Shown: positions 1 through 7,964 of the stretch, in pieces | Position numbering within the stretch: the first letter of the stretch is position 1 | Layout: every line of letters starts with the position of its first letter | DNA from: a bacterium | GTDB taxonomy: Bacteria; Lernaellota; Lernaellaia; JACKCT01 | Length of the DNA stretch: 37,006 nt | Assembly: GCA_019912885.1 (NCBI GenBank) | Contig: JAIOHV010000161.1 | Span: 1 to 37,006 of the forward strand | Direction: 5' to 3' | Notes under the pieces: generated by a model | Told to the model about the DNA's origin: nothing | What the model saw: the letters and a program-made list of their open reading frames with translations, nothing else | Database searches by the model: none | Translations under genes and position numbers: made by a program

Positions 1-621
1 CGCGTGTTTGGCCATGTGACGCGCGTCGCGGATATCGCCGCGTCGAATTTCGACGAGGCGTTCATCGAGCAAAATCCCGTCCGCACGGCGGACCGGGACG
101 CAGCCTCAAAAATGATCGCCGCCATCGAGGCTGCCCGCAACGCGGGCGACAGCCTCGGCGCGGTGGTGGAGGTGCGCGCCCAAGGCGTGCCTCCGGGCCT
201 TGGCGATCCGATCTACGAAAAACTCGACGCGCGCCTGGCGTTTGCGATCATGAGCGTCGGTGCGATCAAGGGCGTGGAAATCGGCGACGGCTTCGCGTCC
301 GCATTGATGCGCGGCAGCGAACACAACGATGCGATGTCACCGGACGGATTCTCGACCAATCACGCGGGCGGTGTGCTCGGCGGCATCTCGACCGGCCAGC
401 CGATCGTGCTCCGCCTTGCGGTCAAGCCCGCAAGTTCCATCGCGAAGACGCAGTCCACGGTGAACAAGACGGGTGAGGCGGTCGACGTATCGGTCACGGG
501 TCGCCACGACCCTTGTATTGCTCCGCGCGTCGTCCCGGTGGCCGAGGCGATGGTCGCGCTCGTGCTGGCGGATTTTCTGTTGGCGCCGCCGTCGTCAATC
601 GACCAAATTCGCGCGGATTGA
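1..621 (+). CDS. aroC: Chorismate synthase, C-terminal part (5' truncated by window edge)
   Basis: This enzyme converts 5-enolpyruvylshikimate-3-phosphate to chorismate, the last step of the shikimate pathway, with reduced FMN as cofactor in the cytosol. The reading frame is open from base 1, so the GTG at base 4 is not a real start. The visible residues carry typical family blocks: FGHVTRV near the beginning, NPVRTADRDAA, the GDGF/GSEHND block, NHAGGVLGGISTGQPI, and near the end a block of the form RHDPC-APRVVPVAEAM. About 206 residues are present of a family length near 350-390, so roughly the first 150-180 lie outside the window. The gap to the next gene contains a promoter, so aroC probably ends its own transcription unit. 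Identification is firm. Confidence 0.95.
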   Translation, partial: RVFGHVTRVADIAASNFDEAFIEQNPVRTADRDAASKMIAAIEAARNAGDSLGAVVEVRAQGVPPGLGDPIYEKLDARLAFAIMSVGAIKGVEIGDGFASALMRGSEHNDAMSPDGFSTNHAGGVLGGISTGQPIVLRLAVKPASSIAKTQSTVNKTGEAVDVSVTGRHDPCIAPRVVPVAEAMVALVLADFLLAPPSSIDQIRAD

Positions 622-695
622 ACCTCGCGCGCGCCTTGCTCGTCGAACGCACGAACGTGGCAGCGGGACGGGGACGGCGGGGTTTCCGGGCCGTC

Positions 696-729
696 GGCGC
701 TTGACAGCGCCGGGCCGCGTTCTTATGTT
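696..729 (+). promoter_or_regulatory. Sigma-70-type promoter with overlapping inverted repeat, upstream of the GldA-like ABC operon
   Basis: A perfect -35 TTGACA lies at 701-706, followed by exactly 17 bases and a -10-like TATGTT at 724-729. The -35 is embedded in an inverted repeat: GGCGCT at 696-701 and AGCGCC at 706-711 around the centre TGAC. A regulator could bind there, but that is inference. Transcription would begin near 736, ahead of the GGAGG at 758-762 and the GTG start at 770. This argues against the in-frame ATG at 725, which overlaps the -10. Confidence 0.55.
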
Positions 730-769
730 TCGCGCGCTCGCATCCGCTCGTTTTTTCGGAGGAAAACCC

Positions 770-1735
770 GTGGTCGCCTCGCCCGCAAAGGCCAACGCAC
801 CGGCATCGGCCGTCATGGTCGAGGTGCGCGATCTCGTCAAAAGTTACGGCGACGTCGAGGCCGTTTCCGGCGTCAATTTTTCGGTCGCGCGCGGAGAGGT
901 ACTCGGGTTTCTCGGCCCGAACGGCGCGGGCAAGACGACGACGATGCGCGTCATCACGGGCTTCATGCCTCCGACAAACGGCACGGTGCTTGTCGACGGA
1001 CTGGACGTCGTGACGGACAACCTCGAGGTGCGCCGGCGCATCGGCTACCTGCCCGAACATCCGCCGCTCTATCTCGAATTCACCGCGCGCGAAAATCTGG
1101 AATTCGCCGCGAGGCTCAAGGGCGTCCCGAAGGACAAACGCCGGGAGCGAATCGCCTTCGCGATGGATCGTTGCGGCCTGGCGCACATGCAAAATCGCTT
1201 CGCGTCGCAGATGTCCAAGGGTTATCGCCAGAGGCTTGGCCTCGCGTGCGCGATCGTTCACGACCCCGAGGTCCTGGTGCTCGACGAGCCGACGATCGGC
1301 CTTGATCCCGTGCAGATCCAGGAGATCCGCGGACTGATTCGCGAGCTCGGCCGCGACCACACCGTCATCCTGTCCACGCACATCCTGCCGGAGGTCGTCA
1401 TGACCTGCCGGCGCGTCGTCATCATCCACGAGGGGCGGATCGTCGCGGACGGACCGATCGAAGAACTGACGCGCGCGATGCACGACGCGCCGCGCATCGC
1501 GATTCGCCTGGCGGAACCGGACGATACGGTGGAGTCGCGCATCGGCCGCGTCGAAGGCGTGCGCGCGGTGCGCAAGGACGCGGTCCCGGGGCGCTACATC
1601 ATCGAGATCGCGCCGGGCACGAGCCCCGCGAACGACATCGCGCTCGAGGCGTTGAACGCGGGTTGGGGGATTCTTGAGATTTCGGACGAGGCCGGCTCGC
1701 TGGAAGAGGTCTTCGTCCGGCTGACCAGCCGTTAG
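770..1735 (+). CDS. ABC transporter ATP-binding protein, GldA-like
   Basis: This is the ATPase subunit of an ABC-2-type export or envelope system, 321 residues. Walker A GPNGAGKTT is at residues 49-57, a Q-loop region reads YLPEHPPLY (residues 93-101), the signature region is MSKGYRQR at 148-155, and Walker B VLVLDEP is at 168-174. The YLPEH form with Glu in place of Gln, and the MSKG signature, are features I know from GldA/NosF/CcmA-like ATPases. The C-terminal third is a regulatory extension ending in the usual EEVF motif. The GTG start at 770 is preferred because GGAGG (758-762) lies seven bases upstream and a promoter ends just before it. The permease, the GldG-like protein and the DUF4340 protein follow directly. 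The substrate is unknown. Confidence 0.9.
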   Translation: MVASPAKANAPASAVMVEVRDLVKSYGDVEAVSGVNFSVARGEVLGFLGPNGAGKTTTMRVITGFMPPTNGTVLVDGLDVVTDNLEVRRRIGYLPEHPPLYLEFTARENLEFAARLKGVPKDKRRERIAFAMDRCGLAHMQNRFASQMSKGYRQRLGLACAIVHDPEVLVLDEPTIGLDPVQIQEIRGLIRELGRDHTVILSTHILPEVVMTCRRVVIIHEGRIVADGPIEELTRAMHDAPRIAIRLAEPDDTVESRIGRVEGVRAVRKDAVPGRYIIEIAPGTSPANDIALEALNAGWGILEISDEAGSLEEVFVRLTSR

Positions 1736-1753
1736 AATTTTTGGAGGCGGACC

Positions 1754-2521
1754 TTGGGTCTTTTCGCCATATGGCAAAAGGAATGGCGGCAATTTTTTCT
1801 GTCGCCGATCGCGTACGTCATTCTCGTCGTGTTCATCGCGCTCGCCGGGCTGTTCTATTTCGACCTGTTCACGTTCTACGTCCAGAACCAGTCGATGGCT
1901 CAGATGTACCAGCAGGGCGGCGCGCCGGACATGAACGTGAACGACATGATCGTCACGCCGCTTTTTCAGAACCTCTCCGTGCTGCTTCTTCTCATCGTAC
2001 CGCTCGTGACGATGCGCCTTTACGCCGACGAGCGAAAATCCGGCACCGAGGAGCTGCTTCTGACAAGCCCCATCCGCGAGCGGACGATCATCGCCGGCAA
2101 GTACCTCGCGGCGCTGTCGTTTTATGTCGTCGCGCTCTTGCTGACGCTGCAATTCCCCGCGCTGCTCGTCAAATTCGGCAGTCCCGATATCGGAAAGGTC
2201 GCCACGGGTTATCTCGGCCTGTTCCTGATGGGCGCGGCGTTCATGGCGTTCGGCCTGTTCACGAGCGCCCTGGCCCGAACGCAAACGCAGGCGGCGATGT
2301 GGGCGTTTTTCGCGCTGTTGCTGCTTTGGATTCTCGGCTGGCTCGCCGAAAGCCTGCCGGGGACGGCGGGCGCGGTGCTCAAATACGTCGCCATCCTTCC
2401 GCACTTCGATAACTTCGCCGACGGCGTCATCGCGGTGAAGGATCTCGTGTACTTCGCGTCGTTCGTCGCCGTCTTCCTCTTCCTTGCCACGCGCGTCGTG
2501 GAAAGCGCCCGGTGGAGGTGA
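1754..2521 (+). CDS. ABC-2 type permease, GldF-like
   Basis: This 255-residue integral membrane protein has about six hydrophobic segments, near residues 18-38, 74-94, 115-135, 147-170, 176-198 and 228-247. The block RLYADERKSGTEELLLTSP just after the second segment is characteristic of GldF/ABC-2 permeases (the DE..SGT.E.L.T.P motif). The start is TTG at 1754, supported by GGAGG at 1743-1747. It lies 18 bases after the ATPase gene and its stop overlaps the ribosome-binding region of the next gene. It should pair with the preceding ATPase and the following GldG-like protein in one inner-membrane complex. Confidence 0.88.
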   Translation: MGLFAIWQKEWRQFFLSPIAYVILVVFIALAGLFYFDLFTFYVQNQSMAQMYQQGGAPDMNVNDMIVTPLFQNLSVLLLLIVPLVTMRLYADERKSGTEELLLTSPIRERTIIAGKYLAALSFYVVALLLTLQFPALLVKFGSPDIGKVATGYLGLFLMGAAFMAFGLFTSALARTQTQAAMWAFFALLLLWILGWLAESLPGTAGAVLKYVAILPHFDNFADGVIAVKDLVYFASFVAVFLFLATRVVESARWR

Positions 2522-2528
2522 GGCCGCG

Positions 2529-4145
2529 ATGAAAGCGCTCGCGAAGGTATTGCGTTACGAGGGTTTGCTCCTGACGGGCCTGGCGCTTCTTGTCGTCTTT
2601 CTCGCGCCGGATATGTTCCTGCGTTTCTGGTTTCTGCTGTTGCTCGGGCCGGTCGCGCTTATCGCCGGGTTCCTGATGGACGTCGGCACCGCCGGAGCCG
2701 CGCTGCGCAAACGCACGGCGAAATACGGCATCAACGCCGTCGTCTTTTCGGTCGTGGTCGTCGGCATCATCGTGTTCGTCAACCTGATCGCGGCGGATAT
2801 CGACAAGAGCTGGGACGGAACAAGCGCGAAGGTCAACACGCTCTCCGACCAGACGAAAAAGGCGCTGCAAAATATCGACGGCTCTGTTCTCGTCACCGCG
2901 TTTTTCATGCCCGCGGAGGCCCAAACGTACGAGCGTCTCCTGAAGCGCTACCGCGAGGCCGCGCCCGAGGGCCGGTTCGCGTACCGCGTCATCGATCCCG
3001 ATCGCGCGCCGGAGATGCTTGAGCGCTATGAGGTCGCGCGGCGCGGCGCGATCGTCGTCGAGGCGCTCGACGCGCCGAGCGCGGCGGACCTGCCGCCGGA
3101 TACGCCCGTCGGCCGCACGAACATCATTGTCGAAACGACGGAGCCGGCCCTGACGCAGGCGCTCATGAAGGTGACGCAGGACAAGGCGGGGCCGATCTGT
3201 TTCGTCACCGGCCACGGCGAGGCGCGCGTCACCAACACCGAGGAAGACGGCGCGGGCTTTTTCAAGCGCCTGCTCGAAAATGAAAACCACGACGTGCGGG
3301 AGATTGTGCTGATCAGCCGCGCGATACCGGAGGATTGCTCGGTCCTTGTCGTCGCGGGACCGGATCGGGAGTTGACGCCCCCGGAGGCCGACGCGATTCG
3401 CGCGTTTGTCGAACAGGACGGCAAGGGTCTGTTCCTGATGCCGGAGGTCGGCGCGGCGACGGGCCTTGGGCCGTGGCTCGAATCGCTCGGCGTCACCGTG
3501 CGCAACGATGTGATCGTGGAGCCCGTTTACAACCCCTTTATCGGCAGCCAGCTCGGTTTGACGCCCGTTGTCGTCACCTATCCGCCGCACGAGATCACGC
3601 GCGACATGAATCAGCCGACGGCGTTTTCGCTCGCGCGCAGCATCGCGACCGATATGACGCGCGGCCCGGTGGTTTCGCCGATTCTGAAGTCCTCCGATGA
3701 AGCCTGGGGCGAGACGCAGGTCGATAAGGCGCTCGGCGAGCAGATCGTCGAAAAGGACGACGCGGACAACCCGGGACCGCTCACGATGGGCGTCGCGATC
3801 CAGTTCCCCGGCGGCGCGCCGCTGCAAGACGAGGAAATGCCGCCGCTTGAGGACGGGCCGGGCGCGGGCGGGCGCGTCGTTCTGATCGGAGACTCCACAT
3901 TCCTGCGCAACGGCATGATCGCGCAGCTCTACAACAACAACCTCGCGCTCAACGTCATCGCGTGGCTCGCCGGCAAGGAAGAAAACATCTCCGTGCGCGC
4001 GCACGAGTTCACGCCGTCGATGATGATGATGACGGGCGAGGAAAGGCCGCAGGTGTTTTTCGTGTCCGTCATCGGCGTGCCGATGTTGCTTTCGATGCTT
4101 GGCATTGGCGTGCTGGTCTTGCGTGGCCGGCGCAGCGAGCAATGA
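2529..4145 (+). CDS. GldG-like ABC auxiliary protein (ABC_transp_aux type)
   Basis: This is a 538-residue membrane-anchored protein. Hydrophobic segments lie near residues 12-26, 33-50 and 68-89, a large extracytoplasmic domain follows, and there is a final membrane segment near the C-terminus before RGRRSEQ. The sequence after the third segment, NTLSDQTKKALQNI, matches the start of the GldG/IFT-like auxiliary domain. The ATG at 2529 is preceded by GGAGG at 2514-2518. Upstream in-frame codons would run into the permease gene. The last codon overlaps the DUF4340 gene by ATGA. In Bacteroidetes GldG works with GldA and GldF in gliding and secretion. Outside that group the role of such triplets is not established, and I infer only an envelope function. 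Confidence 0.82.
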   Translation: MKALAKVLRYEGLLLTGLALLVVFLAPDMFLRFWFLLLLGPVALIAGFLMDVGTAGAALRKRTAKYGINAVVFSVVVVGIIVFVNLIAADIDKSWDGTSAKVNTLSDQTKKALQNIDGSVLVTAFFMPAEAQTYERLLKRYREAAPEGRFAYRVIDPDRAPEMLERYEVARRGAIVVEALDAPSAADLPPDTPVGRTNIIVETTEPALTQALMKVTQDKAGPICFVTGHGEARVTNTEEDGAGFFKRLLENENHDVREIVLISRAIPEDCSVLVVAGPDRELTPPEADAIRAFVEQDGKGLFLMPEVGAATGLGPWLESLGVTVRNDVIVEPVYNPFIGSQLGLTPVVVTYPPHEITRDMNQPTAFSLARSIATDMTRGPVVSPILKSSDEAWGETQVDKALGEQIVEKDDADNPGPLTMGVAIQFPGGAPLQDEEMPPLEDGPGAGGRVVLIGDSTFLRNGMIAQLYNNNLALNVIAWLAGKEENISVRAHEFTPSMMMMTGEERPQVFFVSVIGVPMLLSMLGIGVLVLRGRRSEQ

Positions 4146-5602
4146 GCTTTCGCAATACGGCGATCGCGCTTGTCCTTCTCGCGGCCGTCGCGGGCGCTTT
4201 CTTTTTCTGGTCGAAACCGCGCACCGAACGCGTCGAAAAACAGGAAGAGGCGAAAAAGGAACTTTTCACTCTGGATTTTGACGCCGTGCGCGAGATTCGC
4301 ATCGCGTCCGCGGGACCGGAAATCGTGCTGCAAAAATCCGGTGCCGAAGCGTGGCGCGTGACGGCGCCGTTCGAGGACGCGGCCGACAAATACGCCGTGC
4401 AAGGCATCATCTCCACGGCGCGCACGACAAAGGCCGACCGCGTCCTGGAATCGCCCGACGAGCCGCTTGCGACCTTCGGCCTCGCCGAGCCGCGCATCCG
4501 CGTGACCTACAAAACGGACGAGGCCGAGGCGACGCTTCTTGTCGGCGACGCGCACCGCATCGGTTCGCGCCTGTACGTCAAGCGCGCGTCCGATAACGAT
4601 GTGCTGATCGTGCCGCAGTCCGTCGCGACCGCGCTCGCGAAGGGCCCCGAGGATTTTCGCGACAAGAATGTTATCCGCGTCGCCGGCGAGGAAGCGCGGC
4701 GCATCGAACTGGTCAGGGGCGGTCGCATCCAATACGTTCTCACGCGAGCCAAAGCGGAGACGCCCGAGGGCACTGACGAAGGCGCGACGCCGTACGCGCC
4801 GGACGATCGCTGGATCGTTTCCGACGGCGAGGCTGAGTATAACGCCGATTCGCAGGAGACACGCCTTGTGATCGAAGGGTTGCGCGGTCTGCGTATCGAG
4901 CGTGCGATCGCAGGCGACGCGGGCGAGCTCGATGAGCCGGCGATGGAGTTGCGCGTCACCTTCGACGAAGCCGGCGAGCGCGTCATCCGGTTTGGAAAAG
5001 CCGGCGATCAGCTTGTTCGCGCGCGGACGCCGGACGGTTTGCTCGTCGAGGTCGCGGCGTCGAATGTCGAAAAATTCGACCGTACTTTCGCGGACTTGCG
5101 AGATCGTGCCGTGGCGGATTTCGATCCGGAAAATGTCGCCCGGGTTGAGTTGCGGCGCGGCGCCGATACGATTATACTTTCGCGCTCGTCTGACGGCGGA
5201 TTTGCCGCCGCGGACGGGTCGGCGCTTGATTCGGACGTGATCGCCGCCCGGTTGGCGTCGCTTTCGGATTTGCGCGGGACGCGCCGTCTGGAAGGCGACG
5301 AGAAGCGGCGGGCCGAACGGGCCCTGGCGTCGCCCGAGCTTGCCATCGCATTAACCGGCACGGATGAAGACATCATCGCGCGTTTTGATTTCGCGCGCGT
5401 ACCGGCTCGCGGCGGAAAGCCGGAGATGCTCGTGGCGCGAGCAGGCCATCGAGACGACGTTTTCGAGATCGGCCAGGCCTTTCTGGCGGACTGGCCCGGG
5501 TCGATCGACGCCTGGCGATTGCCGGAGGATTCGGCAAGCGCCGATACGAACGACGAAGCGAATGCGCCCGGGTCCGTGGACACGGCACCGGACGATGATT
5601 AA
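4142..5602 (+). CDS. DUF4340 domain protein
   Basis: This 486-residue protein has one N-terminal membrane anchor (about residues 6-23) and a long extracytoplasmic part. It contains repeated blocks of the type LDFDAVREIRI...EAWRVTAPFEDAADKY, characteristic of DUF4340. Its ATG overlaps the stop of the GldG-like gene as ATGA, indicating translational coupling. In many genomes a DUF4340 protein is the fourth member of the GldA/F/G-like cluster, so the context fits. The C-terminus is acidic (ends DTAPDDD). The biochemical role is unknown; an extracytoplasmic partner of the ABC complex is inference. rpoZ follows after 24 bases and may be cotranscribed. Confidence 0.8.
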   Translation: MSFRNTAIALVLLAAVAGAFFFWSKPRTERVEKQEEAKKELFTLDFDAVREIRIASAGPEIVLQKSGAEAWRVTAPFEDAADKYAVQGIISTARTTKADRVLESPDEPLATFGLAEPRIRVTYKTDEAEATLLVGDAHRIGSRLYVKRASDNDVLIVPQSVATALAKGPEDFRDKNVIRVAGEEARRIELVRGGRIQYVLTRAKAETPEGTDEGATPYAPDDRWIVSDGEAEYNADSQETRLVIEGLRGLRIERAIAGDAGELDEPAMELRVTFDEAGERVIRFGKAGDQLVRARTPDGLLVEVAASNVEKFDRTFADLRDRAVADFDPENVARVELRRGADTIILSRSSDGGFAAADGSALDSDVIAARLASLSDLRGTRRLEGDEKRRAERALASPELAIALTGTDEDIIARFDFARVPARGGKPEMLVARAGHRDDVFEIGQAFLADWPGSIDAWRLPEDSASADTNDEANAPGSVDTAPDDD

Positions 5603-5626
5603 TGGTTCAAAAGTCAGGAGACACGC

Positions 5627-5854
5627 ATGGCCCGCGTAACCGTTGAAGATTGCATCGAACAGGTCGACAACCGCTTCGCGCTTGTTCTGATCGCGGCGCG
5701 GCGCGCCCGTCAGCTCATGAAAGGCAGCAAGTTCCTTTTGCCCGCCACCGAAAACAAATACGTGGTGAACGCGCTGCGCGAGATCGCCGCGGGCAAGGTG
5801 TCGATCCACGAAACGCCGGACGCTCCGCGGAAGTCCGGATCGGGCGAGGGGTGA
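5627..5854 (+). CDS. rpoZ: DNA-directed RNA polymerase omega subunit
   Basis: This 75-residue protein matches the omega family. It starts MARVTVEDC, continues with [18 protein letters not shown] (the helix that contacts beta prime) and ends with [17 protein letters not shown]. Omega aids assembly and stability of the polymerase core. The ATG is preceded by AGGAGAC about eight bases upstream. In many Proteobacteria rpoZ lies with gmk and spoT. Here it sits instead between an ABC cluster and dnaJ. It is followed after three bases by a small acidic protein gene, so the two are very likely translated from one message. Confidence 0.92.
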   Translation: MARVTVEDCIEQVDNRFALVLIAARRARQLMKGSKFLLPATENKYVVNALREIAAGKVSIHETPDAPRKSGSGEG

Positions 5855-5857
5855 TCC

Positions 5858-6109
5858 ATGAGCGTTGAACGCAGCGACGATCAGCGATTCGATTCCCGCC
5901 TGGTCCTGCGCTTTGTCGAGCGGGGCTGGGTGACCGAAAAGGATTACACGCGCTGGCTGAAGGATTTGCCGGACGCCGCGGGTAACGCCGATTTCGTGAC
6001 CGCCGCGATCTTCGAGGAAAAACCCGCGCGCTCGGTGTCGTCCGACGACGACGACGACGAGATCGACGAGGATGACGAGGAAGCCGACGAGGACGAGGAA
6101 GACGACTAG
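5858..6109 (+). CDS. Small hypothetical protein with acidic tail
   Basis: This 83-residue protein has no family I recognise. Residues 1-58 look folded and contain a short helical stretch, RLVLRFVERGWVTEKDY. Residues 63-83 are all Asp or Glu apart from one Ile and one Ala. Its ATG follows the rpoZ stop by three bases, and dnaJ begins 36 bases downstream. There is no signal peptide, so it is probably cytosolic. Acidic tails of this type occur in chaperone-associated, DNA-mimicking or RNA-polymerase-associated proteins. Which, if any, applies here cannot be told from sequence. The tight spacing supports a real gene. Confidence 0.7.
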   Translation: MSVERSDDQRFDSRLVLRFVERGWVTEKDYTRWLKDLPDAAGNADFVTAAIFEEKPARSVSSDDDDDEIDEDDEEADEDEEDD

Positions 6110-6145
6110 GGCCAGGCGCCGAGCCCCGCGCCGGCGGCGATCACG

Positions 6146-7273
6146 ATGACAGTCAAACGCGACTATTACGAAATACTCGGCGTTCCACGCACCGCGGACG
6201 CGGCGCGAATCAAACGCGCCTATCGGGAAATCGCGGTCAAGAATCATCCCGACAAGAATCCGGACAATCCGGAGGCCGAGTCGCGTTTCAAGGAAGCGTC
6301 GGAGGCCTATCAGGTGCTCTCCGACGCGGAAAAGCGCCAGGTTTACGACCGCCTCGGGCACGAGGGCCTGCGCGGCTCGGGTTATCAGGGATTTACCGGC
6401 GACTTTTCCGACATCTTCTCCTCGATGGGGTCCATTTTCGAGGAGATCTTCGGCATGAGCGGCGGCGGTCGCCAACGCTCGCGCGGCGGACCCAACCGGG
6501 GCGACGACCTGCGCTTCGACCTTGAGATCCCGTTCGAAGAAGCCGCGTTCGGCGTCGAAAAGCGCATCGAAGTCGGTAAACGCGCCACCTGCCTGACCTG
6601 CAAGGGCACCGGGGCCGAGGCGGGGTCGCAGCCCGCGCGCTGCCCGCTTTGCCACGGCGCGGGGCAGGTCCGCCGGACGCAGGGCTTTTTCAGCATCACC
6701 AGCACGTGCCCCAATTGCGGCGGCGCGGGCCAGGTCATCGCCAATCCCTGCAAGGATTGCACAGGCAGCGGGCGGATCGTCGAAAAGTCGCACGTTTCGG
6801 TCCGCATCCCCGCGGGGGTCGAGGACGGCATGCGCCTGCGCGTGCCCGGCAAGGGCGAAGACGGCGAGCGCGGCGGCCCGTCCGGCGATCTGTACGTCTT
6901 CATCCACGTTGCCGAACACGAATATTTCCAGCGCCGCGACGCCGACGTCGTCATCGAGGTGCCGGTGCAGTTTCACGAGGCCGCGCTCGGCGCCGATTTG
7001 CCGGTACCGACGCTCGACGGCGAGGCGGAACTTGCCATCCCGGCCGGAACGCAAAACGGCGACGTCGTGCGCATGCGCGGCAAGGGCATCCCGTTTCTGC
7101 GCGGATACGGCCGCGGCGATCAGCTCTGCGTGATCCGCGTCGAAGTTCCGAAAAAGCTCACCAAAAGGCAAAAGGAACTGCTCGCCGAATTCGGTGAAAT
7201 CGAAAACGGCCGCAAGCCCGCCAAGAACGCCGGCATCTTCGAGCGCTTCAAGCAGTTCGCCGCCGGCGACTGA
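6146..7273 (+). CDS. dnaJ: Chaperone protein DnaJ (type I Hsp40)
   Basis: This 375-residue co-chaperone stimulates the ATPase of DnaK and delivers unfolded clients. The J domain spans about residues 5-72 with the essential HPD at 34-36. A Gly/Phe-rich linker follows at 75-115. The zinc region has four CxxCxGxG repeats starting at Cys149, 166, 188 and 202. The two client-binding barrels follow, with the usual IPAG motifs. All key residues are intact and the length is normal. The ATG at 6146 has no strong Shine-Dalgarno sequence, and ATG at this place gives the canonical N-terminus before RDYYEILGV. The gene is downstream of rpoZ and the acidic protein, with neither dnaK nor grpE nearby. Confidence 0.96.
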   Translation: MTVKRDYYEILGVPRTADAARIKRAYREIAVKNHPDKNPDNPEAESRFKEASEAYQVLSDAEKRQVYDRLGHEGLRGSGYQGFTGDFSDIFSSMGSIFEEIFGMSGGGRQRSRGGPNRGDDLRFDLEIPFEEAAFGVEKRIEVGKRATCLTCKGTGAEAGSQPARCPLCHGAGQVRRTQGFFSITSTCPNCGGAGQVIANPCKDCTGSGRIVEKSHVSVRIPAGVEDGMRLRVPGKGEDGERGGPSGDLYVFIHVAEHEYFQRRDADVVIEVPVQFHEAALGADLPVPTLDGEAELAIPAGTQNGDVVRMRGKGIPFLRGYGRGDQLCVIRVEVPKKLTKRQKELLAEFGEIENGRKPAKNAGIFERFKQFAAGD

Positions 7274-7302
7274 ACGCGTATTGCCGGGGAGCATCGGATT
7301 CG

Positions 7303-7569
7303 ATGGAAATTCGGTTCGAATGGGACCCCGACAAAGAAACGAAAAATCGCCGCAAACATTTTGTCGATTTTCGCGAAGCGGCGTCCGTATTCGGCGACGC
7401 GCTGTCCGTGACGATACCCGATCGAAAAAATGCGACGCGCGGCGATACCCGTTTCATTACGATTGGCATGTCGGTCCGACTTCGATTGCTCGTTGTCGTG
7501 GAGGATCGCATTCGAATCATCAGCGCAAGACACGCAACGAAAAAAAATGCCTACGAAGAAGAACGATAA
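7303..7569 (+). CDS. brnT: BrnT family toxin (type II toxin-antitoxin)
   Basis: This 88-residue protein matches BrnT, a RelE-fold ribonuclease toxin. It has FEWDP at residues 5-9, NRRKH at 15-19 followed by VDFREAASVFGD, FITIG at 51-55 and RIRIISAR at 69-76. The ATG follows GGGGAG about 14 bases upstream and lies 29 bases after dnaJ. The last 23 bases overlap the antitoxin-like gene. By eye the base composition is more AT-rich than the neighbouring genes, as expected for a mobile toxin-antitoxin module inserted behind a housekeeping gene. The toxic activity is inferred from the family only. Confidence 0.88.
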   Translation: MEIRFEWDPDKETKNRRKHFVDFREAASVFGDALSVTIPDRKNATRGDTRFITIGMSVRLRLLVVVEDRIRIISARHATKKNAYEEER

Positions 7570-7786
7570 CGACAAAGACGAGATGCGCGCCGAGTACGAT
7601 TTTCGGGGCGGTGTTCGCGGCAAGTACGCAAAGCGCTACGCAGCGGGAACGAACCTTGTCGTCATCGCGGACGATGTCGCCGAGTTTTTCCCCGATTCCG
7701 ATTCGGTCAACGACGCGTTACGCTCACTAGCCGACCTGTTGCGCAAAAGAAAAAGGACCCGAAAGCCGACCGGCTCGCAGCGATAA
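7547..7786 (+). CDS. Putative antitoxin partner of BrnT
   Basis: This 79-residue protein overlaps the 3' end of brnT. An alternative start at 7583 would give MRAEYDF, closer to related proteins I know. The central block EYDFRGGVRGKYAKRY and the VFPDSxSVN-like block (here EFFPDSDSVNDALR) recall a widespread small protein often found beside RelE/BrnT-like toxins. The C-terminus is strongly basic (LLRKRKRTRK). It lacks the recognisable ribbon-helix-helix tail of classical BrnA, although the EYDF..G start is shared with BrnA. Neutralisation of the upstream toxin is inference from position. The terminator at 7807-7839 closes the unit. Confidence 0.72.
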   Translation: MPTKKNDNDKDEMRAEYDFRGGVRGKYAKRYAAGTNLVVIADDVAEFFPDSDSVNDALRSLADLLRKRKRTRKPTGSQR

Positions 7787-7806
7787 CGACCAAAACAAAC
7801 CCAATC

Positions 7807-7839
7807 AAAAAGGGCGGGATTTGTGTCCCGCCCTTTTTT
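7807..7839. terminator. Strong bidirectional intrinsic terminator
   Basis: A perfect stem GGGCGGGA (7812-7819) / TCCCGCCC (7826-7833) encloses the six-base loop TTTGTG. It is flanked by an A run (7807-7811) and a T run (7834-7839). It therefore has a U tract in both directions and can end the toxin-antitoxin transcript on the plus strand and the small secreted-protein transcript on the minus strand. Confidence 0.85.
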
Positions 7840-7964
7840 ACGAATGATTTTCGAAATCGTTTGTCGGCGCGTACCAACCGCGCACTCCGGTTCGCTGCCG
7901 CGGCTCTGACGTCGCAGGCCGCTTCGCAAGCCGCGCGCGATGATCGCGCCCTGGAAGGGCACTC
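7840..7964. other. Intergenic gap between convergent genes, with a small GC hairpin
   Basis: No gene is visible here. A short perfect hairpin GCGCGA (7935-7940) / TCGCGC (7944-7949) lies near the 3' end of the minus-strand secreted-protein gene. Its ATCGCGCC sequence resembles that of the hairpin at 16201-16220. A role is not evident. Confidence 0.4.

Noticed and set aside
725-727. ATG at 725 as start of the GldA-like ATPase
   Set aside because: It overlaps the -10 element TATGTT and lacks a ribosome-binding site, whereas GTG 770 has GGAGG at the right spacing.
494-2404. Long open frame (636 codons) on the minus strand antisense to the ABC genes
   Set aside because: The opposite strand carries clear ABC ATPase and permease motifs with ribosome-binding sites. 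The antisense product is Arg/Asp/His-rich low-complexity sequence typical of high-GC shadow frames.
5351-7294. Long minus-strand open frame opposite dnaJ and rpoZ
   Set aside because: dnaJ and rpoZ are unmistakable on the plus strand. The antisense translation has no recognisable domain and reflects GC-skewed third codon positions.
7807-7839. Terminator repeat considered as part of a CRISPR-like or mobile repeat
   Set aside because: It occurs once, has a classic bidirectional terminator structure, and no spacer-repeat pattern surrounds it.
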